Positions 27,735 to 36,931 of a DNA stretch of 64,000 bases are shown here, one piece after another. Below the pieces are notes generated by a model that made no database searches, was not told the origin of the DNA, and saw nothing but the letters and a program-made list of their open reading frames with translations. Every line of letters begins with the position of its first letter. Position 1 is the stretch's first letter. The position numbers were made by a program, and so were the translations under genes. Origin of the DNA: Pedobacter sp. JY14-1 (GTDB taxonomy: Bacteria; Bacteroidota; Bacteroidia; Sphingobacteriales; Sphingobacteriaceae). The stretch covers positions 1,069,327-1,133,326 of the forward strand of contig NZ_JARJHU010000001.1 in assembly GCF_029269825.1 (NCBI RefSeq), in the 5' to 3' direction.

Positions 27735-30700
27735 TTAAAATCCTACGTTTAAACCGAATAGAAGAGAGGTAGTACTTGGGTAAGGTCCGCGACCGTCAAT
27801 ACCCGGTGCCAGGCCGGTGTCACTGACAAAATCGGGATCATTTCCCGTGTAGCTGGTAATCAGCGCCAGGTTCTGGCCGGTGGCATAAATCCTAAGGTTC
27901 TTGAATGATTTCGATTTCAGGTTAAACCGGTAACCCAGCGTCAATTCATCCAGTTTTATAAAACTTCCGTTTTCAACATAATAATCTGAATACATATAGG
28001 TATCATTAATTTGAGCATATTTAGTAAATGCTGAGTTCAGCAAGTTATCGCCCGAAATCTTATTACCATATGAGATTGCAGTAGTATTCAGAATATCATA
28101 GCCAAACTTGCCCCTGAAAAATATCCTCAGATCAAAATTCTTATAAGTAAAACTGTTCGTCAGCGAGGCATAGTATTTAGGTATTGCATTGCCAATTACC
28201 TGGTAATCCGTTACATTACGATCGAACGAATTATTGATCACATCGTTACGTACCTTTTCTCCTGAACGATTGTAGAACAGCCATTTACCGTCTTCCGTAA
28301 AGCCTGCAAATTTCTTTCCCCAGAACTCGCCAAGTTTTCCGCCTTCATAAGTACGGATGGCATTTCCAAGTGCTCCATATCCGCCTATATCTCCGAGGGA
28401 CAAATAATCACGTTTATAATTCTCATTTGAATAAGAATCCAATCGGTTAGATGTAGTGCTGCCCGTGAAGTCTACCGTCCAGGTAAAATCCTTGTTCTTG
28501 ATTGCTGCGTAACTTAATGCCAGCTCAATACCTTTTGCAGATATAGTACCTACGTTGGTATAGATGGACCCCCGGATATAAGGGGGCTGCGGAGAATCAT
28601 AATTGTCCAGCAGGTCCTTTGTTACCCGATTAAATACATCCAGTGAACCTGTAAGCCGATTATTGATCAGACCAAAGTCAACACCAACGTTAAACTCTCT
28701 TTTTTTCTCCCAGCGTAAGTCGGGGTTGGGATTACTGTTTGGCCCATAAGTTTCACGATATTGTCCATCAGGATATAAATAAACACCTCCCGTGCCCAAG
28801 GTGACGAGTGATGCGTAATTGCCGATCCCTGAGTTACCGGTAACACCATAGCCAGCCCTTAGCTTCAGATAATTGATTACCTTATTATTTTTCAGGAAAT
28901 CTTCTTCGGTAATCGTCCAACCTGCAGAAATAGCGGGAAAATCTCCCCATTTGTTATTGATACCGAAGCGTGAAGAACCTTCCCGGCGATAAATCCCCTG
29001 AAGGTAATACCTACCTTTATAAGAGTAGTTAACACGACCGAAGAAAGCGATCAGCGTATTGTCGTTTTTATAACTGCCCAATCCCGCCTTACCTGCAGCA
29101 AGCTGGTTACCTGCATTGAGATTGTTCTCTTCAAAAAGGTCATTTAAAAATCCCAGGTTATTGGCGTTAAACCCTTCGAATACCTCATAACGATAACTAT
29201 ACCCCGCAATACCAGTCAGGCTATGCTCATTGAACGTCTTCCTGTATTCGAGTGTAGGCTCCACATTAAAGTTTTGCTCAAGAACGGTAGAACGGCCGGC
29301 ATATCCGCCATTTTTATAGATATCATTTTCAAGAGAATATTCTCCATTTATTGAACGGTATTCTCCATCTACATAGCTATTACGCTGAACCGCACCAAAT
29401 ACGGATGCCTTCAAACCTGGGATTATATCGTAATCTACTTTTGCATCTATTGAACTGGTTTGCTGCTGACGTTTATTTTTCTCCTGCTGCAATCTGGCAA
29501 ATTGATTGGTACTTGTATTTTCAAAGTAGAAGCTGCCATCATCGTTGTAGTTAGATAACGTCGGATTTCGCTTAAACTGATCCTCCCAACCACCTCCACC
29601 AAGAAGATTTGCCCTGTTAAAATTTGTCGTCAGATTAATACTGGCATTAAGCTTCTGATCAAAACCCTTTTGATTGATATTCAACCTGATACCGTATTCA
29701 GTTCTATCATTTTGTTCCGCAAAACCCTGCAGGTCACGGAAGTTGAGACTTGCTCTGTAACTCGTATTTTCACTTCCGCCACTCAGCGCCAGGTTATGGT
29801 TCTGACTGATGTTGTTCTTATTGACCAGGTCGTTAAAGAAATCGGAAGTATGTCCATAATCCGTTCTGTCCAGTTCTCCGGAGGCAATTCTGGCCCTGAA
29901 TTGATCAACCGTCATAAAGTCTGGTCGCTTGTAGAGATATTCGTGTCGTACATAGGAAGAATAAGTAAAGGACGGCGGCCCCGCTTTACCTTTCTTGGTG
30001 GTGATCAGGATAACCCCGGCATTGGCTCTCGTTCCATAAATGGCAGCACCTGAACCGTCCTTCAACACGTCAATCGACGCGATATCATCCTGCTGTAACA
30101 AATCCAGGTTTCCACCCGGTATACCATCGACCACGATCAGCGGACTCTGACTTCCGGTTACCGAGGTCACACCTCTAAGCTGAATGTTTACTCCCGAATT
30201 GGGGTTAGAACCACTAGTCCTGGTGATCTGCAAACCCGCGACTTTACCCTGTACGAGGTCAAGCGGGTTCCTGGATCCACTTTGCCGGAAATCCGCGGTA
30301 TCTACGTGAGCAACCGCTGAAGTGACTTCACGCTTATCCAGCGTACCATACCCCACACCAACTATGGTCACATTTTGGAGTGCAACCCCTTCTGCCGGCG
30401 TCATCTTAATATTTAATGGCACATTACCATTGCCAGCGGGACGCGTTACCGGCGAATAACCCAGATAACTGAAGGTCAGGTTTTCGTTAGGCCCGGTCAC
30501 TGCGATAGAAAATTTACCTGCAGCATTTGTAACTGTACTCTTGCCGGAAGCCGACTTTACACCGACTCCCGGGATAGGCTGCGAATTTTCATCAGAAACA
30601 ATACCCGTAACTACACTTTGCGCGCTTCCCGCCTGAGCACCCTGTGGCGCAGGAGTTGCCGGAGCCGCTGGTGTCACCGGCGTGGTCGCCTTTTTGGTCG

Positions 30701-30848
30701 TGTCTTTTTTTGTCGTATCCTGCTGCCAGAAGGAAGAAGACAGCAATCTCCCTGATCCCAGGTGCTCACTGCGCTCCGCGGCGACACTCCGGATACAGGT
30801 GGTACAGAGCATAACTATGCCTATACCGCTTAGTAACTTAATTTTCAT
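27735..30848 (-). CDS. SusC/RagA family TonB-linked outer-membrane transporter
   Basis: 1037 residues. After the signal peptide (1-24) there is an unusual low-complexity Lys/Thr/Pro/Ala linker (about 44-77). It is followed by a carboxypeptidase-D-like regulatory domain (VVTGIVSDENSQPIPGVGV), a plug with NPLDLVQGKVAGLQI, RGVTSVTGSQSPLIVVDG and the SusC signature DDIASIDVLKDGSGAAIYGTR, and a 22-strand-type barrel ending GLNVGF. It imports glycans across the outer membrane with TonB energy. It is first in the susC-susD transcript. No sigma factor, FecR or hybrid sensor lies nearby, so regulation must come from elsewhere. Confidence 0.95.
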   Translation of the reverse strand: MKIKLLSGIGIVMLCTTCIRSVAAERSEHLGSGRLLSSSFWQQDTTKKDTTKKATTPVTPAAPATPAPQGAQAGSAQSVVTGIVSDENSQPIPGVGVKSASGKSTVTNAAGKFSIAVTGPNENLTFSYLGYSPVTRPAGNGNVPLNIKMTPAEGVALQNVTIVGVGYGTLDKREVTSAVAHVDTADFRQSGSRNPLDLVQGKVAGLQITRTSGSNPNSGVNIQLRGVTSVTGSQSPLIVVDGIPGGNLDLLQQDDIASIDVLKDGSGAAIYGTRANAGVILITTKKGKAGPPSFTYSSYVRHEYLYKRPDFMTVDQFRARIASGELDRTDYGHTSDFFNDLVNKNNISQNHNLALSGGSENTSYRASLNFRDLQGFAEQNDRTEYGIRLNINQKGFDQKLNASINLTTNFNRANLLGGGGWEDQFKRNPTLSNYNDDGSFYFENTSTNQFARLQQEKNKRQQQTSSIDAKVDYDIIPGLKASVFGAVQRNSYVDGEYRSINGEYSLENDIYKNGGYAGRSTVLEQNFNVEPTLEYRKTFNEHSLTGIAGYSYRYEVFEGFNANNLGFLNDLFEENNLNAGNQLAAGKAGLGSYKNDNTLIAFFGRVNYSYKGRYYLQGIYRREGSSRFGINNKWGDFPAISAGWTITEEDFLKNNKVINYLKLRAGYGVTGNSGIGNYASLVTLGTGGVYLYPDGQYRETYGPNSNPNPDLRWEKKREFNVGVDFGLINNRLTGSLDVFNRVTKDLLDNYDSPQPPYIRGSIYTNVGTISAKGIELALSYAAIKNKDFTWTVDFTGSTTSNRLDSYSNENYKRDYLSLGDIGGYGALGNAIRTYEGGKLGEFWGKKFAGFTEDGKWLFYNRSGEKVRNDVINNSFDRNVTDYQVIGNAIPKYYASLTNSFTYKNFDLRIFFRGKFGYDILNTTAISYGNKISGDNLLNSAFTKYAQINDTYMYSDYYVENGSFIKLDELTLGYRFNLKSKSFKNLRIYATGQNLALITSYTGNDPDFVSDTGLAPGIDGRGPYPSTTSLLFGLNVGF

Positions 30849-31004
30849 TCGACGTTGTTTTTAGTTATAGTTAATTGTTCAATAATTCAATACAGAGGTA
30901 ATGAGACAATTAAAATAGATGGCGCCGTTCATGAAGGTTAAACCGAATTGCAGCAAAGGCAAAAGGATAACCCCTCACGAACTGAGAAGAAGAAAATTCA
31001 GATG

Positions 31005-31021
31005 AAAACCGGGAGACCCGG
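31005..31021 (-). terminator. terminator-like hairpin, second of a tandem pair
   Basis: On the minus strand CCGGG-TCT-CCCGG is followed directly by TTTTC. The stem is short but GC-only. Confidence 0.4.
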
Positions 31022-31034
31022 AAGATGATTTAGC

Positions 31035-31068
31035 AAAAGATCAGGACAGCGGGACGTCGTGTCTGATC
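31035..31068 (-). terminator. possible terminator of the surE-lpxB operon
   Basis: On the minus strand GATCAGACA pairs with TGTCCTGATC (one bulge) around an 11-nt loop and is followed by TTTTGC. It is about 200 nt past the lpxB stop, which is far for a terminator. Confidence 0.45.
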
Positions 31069-31264
31069 AGTTGATTAAGAAGATAAGTCTGGAGCGCGTT
31101 TACTAGTGGAAGGGGATAATTGGTTTTCATAAATCTAGGGATGGTTATAAGTATGATTACAGTAGTAAAACGTTTTAATAAATTCAAAAGTAAGGTTTAT
31201 TAGTTAAGATCAAAACACATCTCAAAGGGATGTACATACATTTTTCCGATAACAGAGGGAAATA

Positions 31265-32374
31265 TTAACTGTTTTTAAAATAGCTGATAATTAAACCGGC
31301 AGTCTTTTCAGAAGCTCCCGGTCTACCCATTTTTTCAGACAACTCACTGTACCTCATAAGCATATCTTCCCTTCCTTTTCCGCTCAGCACCACATTCAAT
31401 TCAGCTTCAATCTGTCTGGGATTACAATCTTCCTGTATCAGCTCTGTAACAACTTTTTTATCCATAATCAGGTTCACCAGCGAGATAAACCTGATCTTAA
31501 CCAGCATTCTGGCAATGGCTACCGAAACCGTCCCGCCTTTATAGACCACCACCTGCGGCACATGGAACAACGCTGTTTCAAGCGTCGCTGTGCCAGATGC
31601 CACAACAGCTGCATGTGCAATATGCAGCAAATCATAGGTTTTGCCGAAAACCAGTCTTAACGGAACCCCGTTCATGTACTGCCGGTAATACGCTTCTTCA
31701 AAACCCGGTGCCGCGGCAACAACAAATTCGTAATCCGGGTATGCAGCCGCCGCAGCAACCATATCGGGCAGTAGCCGCTCAATCTCCTGCCTGCGGCTCC
31801 CCGGCAAAAGCGCGATAACAGGCCTTGCACCTATACCTTGTGAGCGAGGGAAATCCGGATCCGGAGTGAACTGCGCCACGGCGTCCAGCAATGGGTTGCC
31901 CACATAGTCGACCTTCATACCCCAGCCCTTATAGAAATCTACCTCGAAAGGCAGGATGCAGAACATCCGGTCTACCACCCTTTTGATCTTCAATACCCGC
32001 TTCTGGTTCCAGGCCCAGACCTTAGGTGAAATATAATAAGCTACAGGAATCCCCCGGGCTTTGGCAAATCCGGCAATCTTCAGATTAAACCCGGGAAAGT
32101 CGATCAAGATCAGTACGTCTGGTTTATAGGCAAGGATATCTGCCTTACAAGCCTTCATATTTCTGAGGATCGTACGCAGGTTAAGCAGTACTTCTGTAAA
32201 TCCCATAAAGGCCATTTCCGAATAATGCTTTTGCAATACGCCACCTTCAGCCTTCATTTTATCACCCCCATAATAACGGAATTCGGCATCAGGATCCTGT
32301 ATCTTCAGCGCTTTCATCAGGTTTGCGCCATGAAGGTCTCCCGAGGCTTCACCCGCAACAAGGTAATATCTCAT
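31265..32374 (-). CDS. lpxB: lipid-A-disaccharide synthase LpxB
   Basis: 369 residues. It begins with the family signature YYLVAGEASGDLHGANLMKAL. Further GT-B motifs are FMGFTEVLLNL, LILIDFPGFNLKIA, YYISPKVWAWNQKR, VGNPLLD and LLPGSRRQEI, then the C-terminal ASGTATLETALF and PQVVVYKGG. It condenses UDP-2,3-diacylglucosamine with lipid X in the lipid A pathway at the inner membrane. Its ATG overlaps the stop of the upstream small membrane protein gene by 4 nt. surE lies one gene further upstream, as is common in Bacteroidota. Confidence 0.97.
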   Translation of the reverse strand: MRYYLVAGEASGDLHGANLMKALKIQDPDAEFRYYGGDKMKAEGGVLQKHYSEMAFMGFTEVLLNLRTILRNMKACKADILAYKPDVLILIDFPGFNLKIAGFAKARGIPVAYYISPKVWAWNQKRVLKIKRVVDRMFCILPFEVDFYKGWGMKVDYVGNPLLDAVAQFTPDPDFPRSQGIGARPVIALLPGSRRQEIERLLPDMVAAAAAYPDYEFVVAAAPGFEEAYYRQYMNGVPLRLVFGKTYDLLHIAHAAVVASGTATLETALFHVPQVVVYKGGTVSVAIARMLVKIRFISLVNLIMDKKVVTELIQEDCNPRQIEAELNVVLSGKGREDMLMRYSELSEKMGRPGASEKTAGLIISYFKNS

Positions 32375-32652
32375 ACTTTGCTGACTTTATAGTAGAAAAA
32401 TACAAAGGCCCACAGAAACGTAGCGCTGATTACTCCCCGCCCGCTATTGTCCTTATTGAACCTGAAAAACAAATGCATCAGCCAGGCATTGGCAGCGACA
32501 CAGGCAATCAGGAGCAAATCTGCCTTTGCTAAAAAGGCAAAGCGGTGCATGAGGTACCAGACTATGGAAATGAGCACACCCGGCATTACAATTCCGGCAG
32601 TCAGACCAATCCACACCGAATTTCTCCACTTAGCTAATTGTTCTTCCAACAT
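32371..32652 (-). CDS. small membrane protein in the surE-lpxB operon
   Basis: 93 residues with three hydrophobic segments (about 12-32, 38-58, 72-88), hence a small inner-membrane protein. It overlaps lpxB by 4 nt (ATGA) and starts 27 nt after surE, so translation is coupled to lpxB. I recognise no functional motif. The context suggests a conserved but unnamed companion of lpxB. Confidence 0.7.
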   Translation of the reverse strand: MLEEQLAKWRNSVWIGLTAGIVMPGVLISIVWYLMHRFAFLAKADLLLIACVAANAWLMHLFFRFNKDNSGRGVISATFLWAFVFFYYKVSKV

Positions 32653-32679
32653 TTGTATACTTAATTGAATATCAAGCTC

Positions 32680-33522
32680 TTACCCCAGTGAGGAACCATC
32701 AGCTGTTAAATGTCTGATCTCACTATCCTGCTTTTCAGGCAGTCCGTCAACCTGGAAACTCCAGGAGTTCAACACCGGGATCGCATGATGCGCAGTCAGG
32801 TCAAATTGTACCGGTACCACCGACACATAACCATGTTCAAGTGCCCAAACATCCGTATCTTCACCTTTATCGTTATTCTGGAAGACCCCCGTCAGCCAGT
32901 AATAAGGCCGCTGGTAGGGATCTTTACGTTCATCAAACTCTTCCGCCCACTTCGCATTTGCCTGCCTGCAGATTTTAATACCCTTTAAATCAGGCCCCTG
33001 TGGAAAATTCACATTTAATAAAGTTGCCGGCGGAAGCCCGTGCTCCAGCACCTGCTCACAGATCGCTGTAATAAATTTCGCACAATGGCTGAAATCTGCC
33101 TCCTGCGTGTAGTCATCCAGCGAAAAACCAATAGAAGGTATACCCTCAATTGCTCCTTCTACCGCAGCTGACATGGTACCCGAATAGATCACATTGATCG
33201 AGTTGTTCAGCCCATGGTTAATACCCGAGACACAAAGATCAGGCTTCTTGCCCTTAAATATCTTATTTACGGCCAGTTTCACACAGTCCACAGGGGTACC
33301 GGAGCACTTGTACATTTCTACCCCCGGGTAAAGTGTTACCTTATCAAACCGCAAAGGCTTTCCGATCGTAATTGCATGGCCCATACCTGATTGTGGTCCA
33401 TCAGGCGCTACCACTACGACGTTCCCAAGATGCTGCACCACTTCGATCAGGTTGCGGATACCCGGGGCAGTAATACCATCGTCATTGACTACAAGAATAT
33501 TTGGTCTGGATTGTTTTTTCAT
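32680..33522 (-). CDS. surE: 5'-nucleotidase SurE
   Basis: 280 residues from ATG 33522. The SurE fold starts with ILVVNDDGITAPGI (metal-binding Asp14/Asp15), followed by VVAPDGPQSGMGHAIT, CSGTPVDCVKLA, DLCVSGINHGLN and YSGTMSAAVEG. It is a divalent-metal-dependent nucleoside 5'-monophosphate phosphatase. The open frame continues to 33603, but that extension is not conserved-looking and contains a palindrome. It is the first gene of the surE, membrane protein, lpxB operon and diverges from the M16 peptidase gene. Confidence 0.96.
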   Translation of the reverse strand: MKKQSRPNILVVNDDGITAPGIRNLIEVVQHLGNVVVVAPDGPQSGMGHAITIGKPLRFDKVTLYPGVEMYKCSGTPVDCVKLAVNKIFKGKKPDLCVSGINHGLNNSINVIYSGTMSAAVEGAIEGIPSIGFSLDDYTQEADFSHCAKFITAICEQVLEHGLPPATLLNVNFPQGPDLKGIKICRQANAKWAEEFDERKDPYQRPYYWLTGVFQNNDKGEDTDVWALEHGYVSVVPVQFDLTAHHAIPVLNSWSFQVDGLPEKQDSEIRHLTADGSSLG

Positions 33523-33625
33523 AAGGATCGGGTTTAAATCTGCTGCCGCAGCAGAAAACAAGCTAAAAACAGGCTTTGCAACGGTAAAAGTACAAGAAAT
33601 CAATACAAGATCGATGACTTTTGTA

Positions 33626-33633
33626 TAAGTTTG
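33626..33633 (+). promoter_or_regulatory. candidate -7 promoter element TAAGTTTG of the M16 gene
   Basis: An exact TAnnTTTG lies 19 nt upstream of the ATG; no convincing -33 partner is seen. Confidence 0.4.
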
Positions 33634-33652
33634 AGCGATAACTTAATTAAAC

Positions 33653-36583
33653 ATGAAAAACAAACTGCTGCTTGCCTGTTTTCTGCTGATTGCTACAGGC
33701 GTCATGGCCCAGACCAGCTATCAATGGAAAACGGCCTCATCAGGTGGTTACAGCTATAAGTATGTAACCAACGACCCCACTAAATCACGCTTTTATACCC
33801 TGAAGAATGGTCTTACCGTCGTCCTTTCACGAAACACCAAAGAACCCGTCATCGAATACCGGATGGCAGTAAGGGCCGGCAGCAATACCGACCCGAAAAC
33901 AGCGACAGGTCTGGCCCACTACCTGGAGCACCTCCTGTTCAAAGGAACCGACAAATTCGGCACACTTGATTTTGCCAAAGAAAAGCCGCTGCTGGACAAG
34001 ATAGATGCGCTTTACGAGCAATACAACAAGACTACAGATCCGGCCAAACGCAAAGAAATATACGCCGAGATCGACAAAACTTCAGGGGAGGCGTCCAACT
34101 TATCTATCGCCAATGAATACGATAAGATGATGACCTCCATCGGCGGTCAGTCCACCAACGCACATACCTGGTACGAAGAAACCGTTTATAACGAAGATTT
34201 CCCTTCCAATGCGGTCGATAAATTCCTTGCCCTGCAGGCAGAACGTTTCCGCAAGCCGATCTTCCGTATTTTCCATACAGAGCTGGAAGCCGTATATGAA
34301 GAGAAAAACCGTGGCCTCGACAACGATGCCTGGAAACTGAACGAAAAAATGATGGAGCAGCTTTTCCCTACCCATAATTATGGACAGCAGACCACCATCG
34401 GTACCATCGAGCACCTGAAAAACCCCTCACTGATCGAAATCAGGAAATACTACAATAAATATTATGTGCCCAACAACATGGCCATTATCATGGCTGGCGA
34501 CCTCAACCCCGATGAGCTGATCAAAAAGATCGACGCAGCCTTTGCCTACATGCAGCCAAAACCACTGGAACTTTACAACCCGGCACCGGAACAACCGCTG
34601 ACTTCCATTAAAAAAGTAGATGTATACGGGCCAAGCGCAGAAAGCGTAGAGCTCAATTACAGAGGCTACGCGCAAAGCACCAGGGAAAGCCTGCTGCTCG
34701 ACCTCATTTCCAGCATACTCTCCAACGGCAAGGCAGGCCTGCTCGATATCAACCTGAACAAACAGCAGAAAGTCCTGCGTGCAGGCGCAGGTTACCAGCA
34801 GATGAAAGACTATGGTGTTTTCAGCCTCACCGCCCAGCCTAAACAGGGGCAGAGCCTGGAAGATGCGCAAAAACTCCTGCTGGAACAGATCCAGTTATTA
34901 AAAGAAGGCAAATTCGACGAAAGTCTGATCAAGGCAACCGTGGCCAACAGCAAACTGGGCTTACTGCAGGCCTTTGACAAGAACGACTTCCGTGTGGAAA
35001 GCATCACCACCGAGTTTATCCAGAACAGGGGCGCCAACTGGAACAAGTCACTCGCCGCTCCGGACCTCATGGCCAAAGTGACCAAACAACAGATCACAGA
35101 TTTCGCAGGCAAGTTTTTCAAAGACAACTATGTAGTCGGCTATAAGCACAAAGGCGAAGACAAAGATGTAGTCAAGGTAGAGAAACCAGCCATTACCCCG
35201 GTCAATACCAATGCCGGCAAAAACTCAGCATTTGTCAATCAGCTGTTTGCCATGCCGGTAAAACCCATTGCTCCTCAGTTCCTGGACTATAAAAAAGACC
35301 TGAACTTCGGAAAGGCAGGTATCGCAGACGTCATTACCGTACAAAACAAGGAGAACAGCATTTTTGAGCTTACCTACCGTTTCGAAATGGGCGCCTGGAA
35401 CTACCAGTTGCAGCCTTATGCCGCACAGTACCTGAGCTTCCTTTCGACCGACAAATATACGGCTGAACAGATCAGCAAGGAATTTTACAACATCGCCTGT
35501 AATTACAGTTTCAATGTAGGTAATGAAGTATCCACTATTACCATCAGCGGCCTTCAGGAGAACTTTGATAAAGCCGTAAACCTGGTAGAGCACATCCTCG
35601 CCAACTGCAAACCCAATGAAGAAGCACTTAGCGAACTGAAGAGCCGCATTCTGAAATCAAGGGAAAACAACAAACTCAACAAAGGCGCCATTCTGAACGG
35701 CCTGATGAGCTATGCACAATACGGCCCTGTAAACCCGGCGAACTATACCCTGAGCAACGAACAGGTAAAGCAAATCAAGGCTGCAGACCTGGTCTATATT
35801 CTGCACAACATCAGCAATTATAAACATACCATCACCTATTACGGCCCGCAGACCAAAGAGGCTTTTATCTCTGGCATCAGTAAGCTGCATAAACTACCTT
35901 CTGAGTTCACCCCTGAAGCACCCGCCAAGGAATTTAACTATACCAGCACTACCGCCAACCAGGTTTATTTCGCCGACTACGATATGGTGCAGTCGGAGAT
36001 CCGCTGGGTACGCAACGACGGTAAATTCGATGCTTCCCTCTCGCCAAAAGTAAACCTTTTCAACAGCTATTTCGGCGGCGGTATGGGTTCAGTAGTGTTC
36101 CAGACCATCCGCGAATCCAAGGCCCTGGCTTATTCCACGTTTGCCTTCTACTCTTCACCTGACAAGAAAGAGAAAGATTATGCCATGATTGCCTATGTAG
36201 GCAGCCAGGCCGATAAAATGAACGATGCCGTTACCGGCATGAACGAACTGCTCAACAACCTGCCACGTGTAGATGAGTCCTTCGCAGCCGCAAAAGGCAA
36301 TTCGCTGAATGCCCTCGAAACCAGCCGCATTACCCGGGATGATATTATCCAGGCTTATTTTTCTGACCAGAGACTGGGTATTGACCACGACTCCCGCATT
36401 GATGAATACAACGGGCTTAAGCCACTTAAATTCGAAGACATCAAGTCTTTCCATGAAGCACACGTTGCAGGTAAACCTTACAACTACTGCATTGTTGCCT
36501 CCGATAAAAGGGTCAAAATGGAAGACTTGCAAAAATTCGGCACTGTTACTAAACTGAGTCTTGAGCAGGTCTTTGGATACTAG
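33653..36583 (+). CDS. M16 family (pitrilysin-like) metallopeptidase
   Basis: 976 residues with signal peptide (1-20, ending VMAQ), so periplasmic or outer-membrane associated. The inverted zinc motif HYLEH (His89, Glu92, His93) lies in LAHYLEHLLFKGTDK; the third ligand is probably in the ELEAVYEEKNRG helix. Two M16 halves are evident: the active N-terminal half and a C-terminal half from about residue 540 with the usual GGGMGSVVFQTIRESKALAY substrate-binding motif. Single-chain two-half M16 proteases degrade peptides inside a closed chamber. It is monocistronic and ends at a strong bidirectional terminator. Confidence 0.93.
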   Translation: MKNKLLLACFLLIATGVMAQTSYQWKTASSGGYSYKYVTNDPTKSRFYTLKNGLTVVLSRNTKEPVIEYRMAVRAGSNTDPKTATGLAHYLEHLLFKGTDKFGTLDFAKEKPLLDKIDALYEQYNKTTDPAKRKEIYAEIDKTSGEASNLSIANEYDKMMTSIGGQSTNAHTWYEETVYNEDFPSNAVDKFLALQAERFRKPIFRIFHTELEAVYEEKNRGLDNDAWKLNEKMMEQLFPTHNYGQQTTIGTIEHLKNPSLIEIRKYYNKYYVPNNMAIIMAGDLNPDELIKKIDAAFAYMQPKPLELYNPAPEQPLTSIKKVDVYGPSAESVELNYRGYAQSTRESLLLDLISSILSNGKAGLLDINLNKQQKVLRAGAGYQQMKDYGVFSLTAQPKQGQSLEDAQKLLLEQIQLLKEGKFDESLIKATVANSKLGLLQAFDKNDFRVESITTEFIQNRGANWNKSLAAPDLMAKVTKQQITDFAGKFFKDNYVVGYKHKGEDKDVVKVEKPAITPVNTNAGKNSAFVNQLFAMPVKPIAPQFLDYKKDLNFGKAGIADVITVQNKENSIFELTYRFEMGAWNYQLQPYAAQYLSFLSTDKYTAEQISKEFYNIACNYSFNVGNEVSTITISGLQENFDKAVNLVEHILANCKPNEEALSELKSRILKSRENNKLNKGAILNGLMSYAQYGPVNPANYTLSNEQVKQIKAADLVYILHNISNYKHTITYYGPQTKEAFISGISKLHKLPSEFTPEAPAKEFNYTSTTANQVYFADYDMVQSEIRWVRNDGKFDASLSPKVNLFNSYFGGGMGSVVFQTIRESKALAYSTFAFYSSPDKKEKDYAMIAYVGSQADKMNDAVTGMNELLNNLPRVDESFAAAKGNSLNALETSRITRDDIIQAYFSDQRLGIDHDSRIDEYNGLKPLKFEDIKSFHEAHVAGKPYNYCIVASDKRVKMEDLQKFGTVTKLSLEQVFGY

Positions 36584-36635
36584 ATTCCATGCTATGGCTC
36601 CGAAACAGGCTGACCATAAAACTCTTTAAGCATAT

Positions 36636-36666
36636 AAAAAAAGGGCCCTGTTCGGGCCCTTTACTT
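36636..36666. terminator. bidirectional terminator between M16 and csbD-like genes
   Basis: Perfect stem AAAGGGCCC/GGGCCCTTT with loop TGTTC, flanked by an A-run on the left and TTTACTTT on the right. It serves both convergent genes. Confidence 0.88.
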
Positions 36667-36676
36667 TGATTTGCTG

Positions 36677-36862
36677 TTATAAGCTTTTTATCCAATCTAC
36701 CAGCTGGTCCCGGGTCTTTCCGGTCTTTTGCTGAAGACGTCCGTACAACTCATCATCCTTGCCTTCCTCATATTTCAGGTCATCATCGGTCAGGTCTGCA
36801 TACGCCTGTTTTACTTTACCTTTGATCTCATTCCATTTTCCTTTCAATTCCAATTTGTCCAT
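36677..36862 (-). CDS. CsbD family stress-response protein
   Basis: 61 residues, the usual CsbD length. The pattern [24 protein letters not shown] followed by [18 protein letters not shown] matches the CsbD-like domain exactly in spacing. These are abundant, intrinsically flexible small proteins induced under general stress, with unknown molecular role. No stress promoter could be assigned. It is likely monocistronic, since 69 nt and a start-proximal gap separate it from acs. Confidence 0.93.
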   Translation of the reverse strand: MDKLELKGKWNEIKGKVKQAYADLTDDDLKYEEGKDDELYGRLQQKTGKTRDQLVDWIKSL

Positions 36863-36931
36863 TGTCTTCGATTTTATGTTAACAATCTGTAGCTGTATAG
36901 AGTTAACAGGCGGCAGGTACCGATTGTTTGA

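Larger units (their letters stand above)
30849..31264. other. 416-nt intergenic region between susC and lpxB
   Basis: No gene is visible. It holds the leader and promoter of susC (no exact TAnnTTTG found) and two terminator-like hairpins for transcripts leaving lpxB. Confidence 0.6.

Noticed and set aside
33523..33603. 27-codon extension of SurE
   Set aside because: The SurE fold starts at ILVVNDDG; the extension is an Ala-rich translation of a palindrome.
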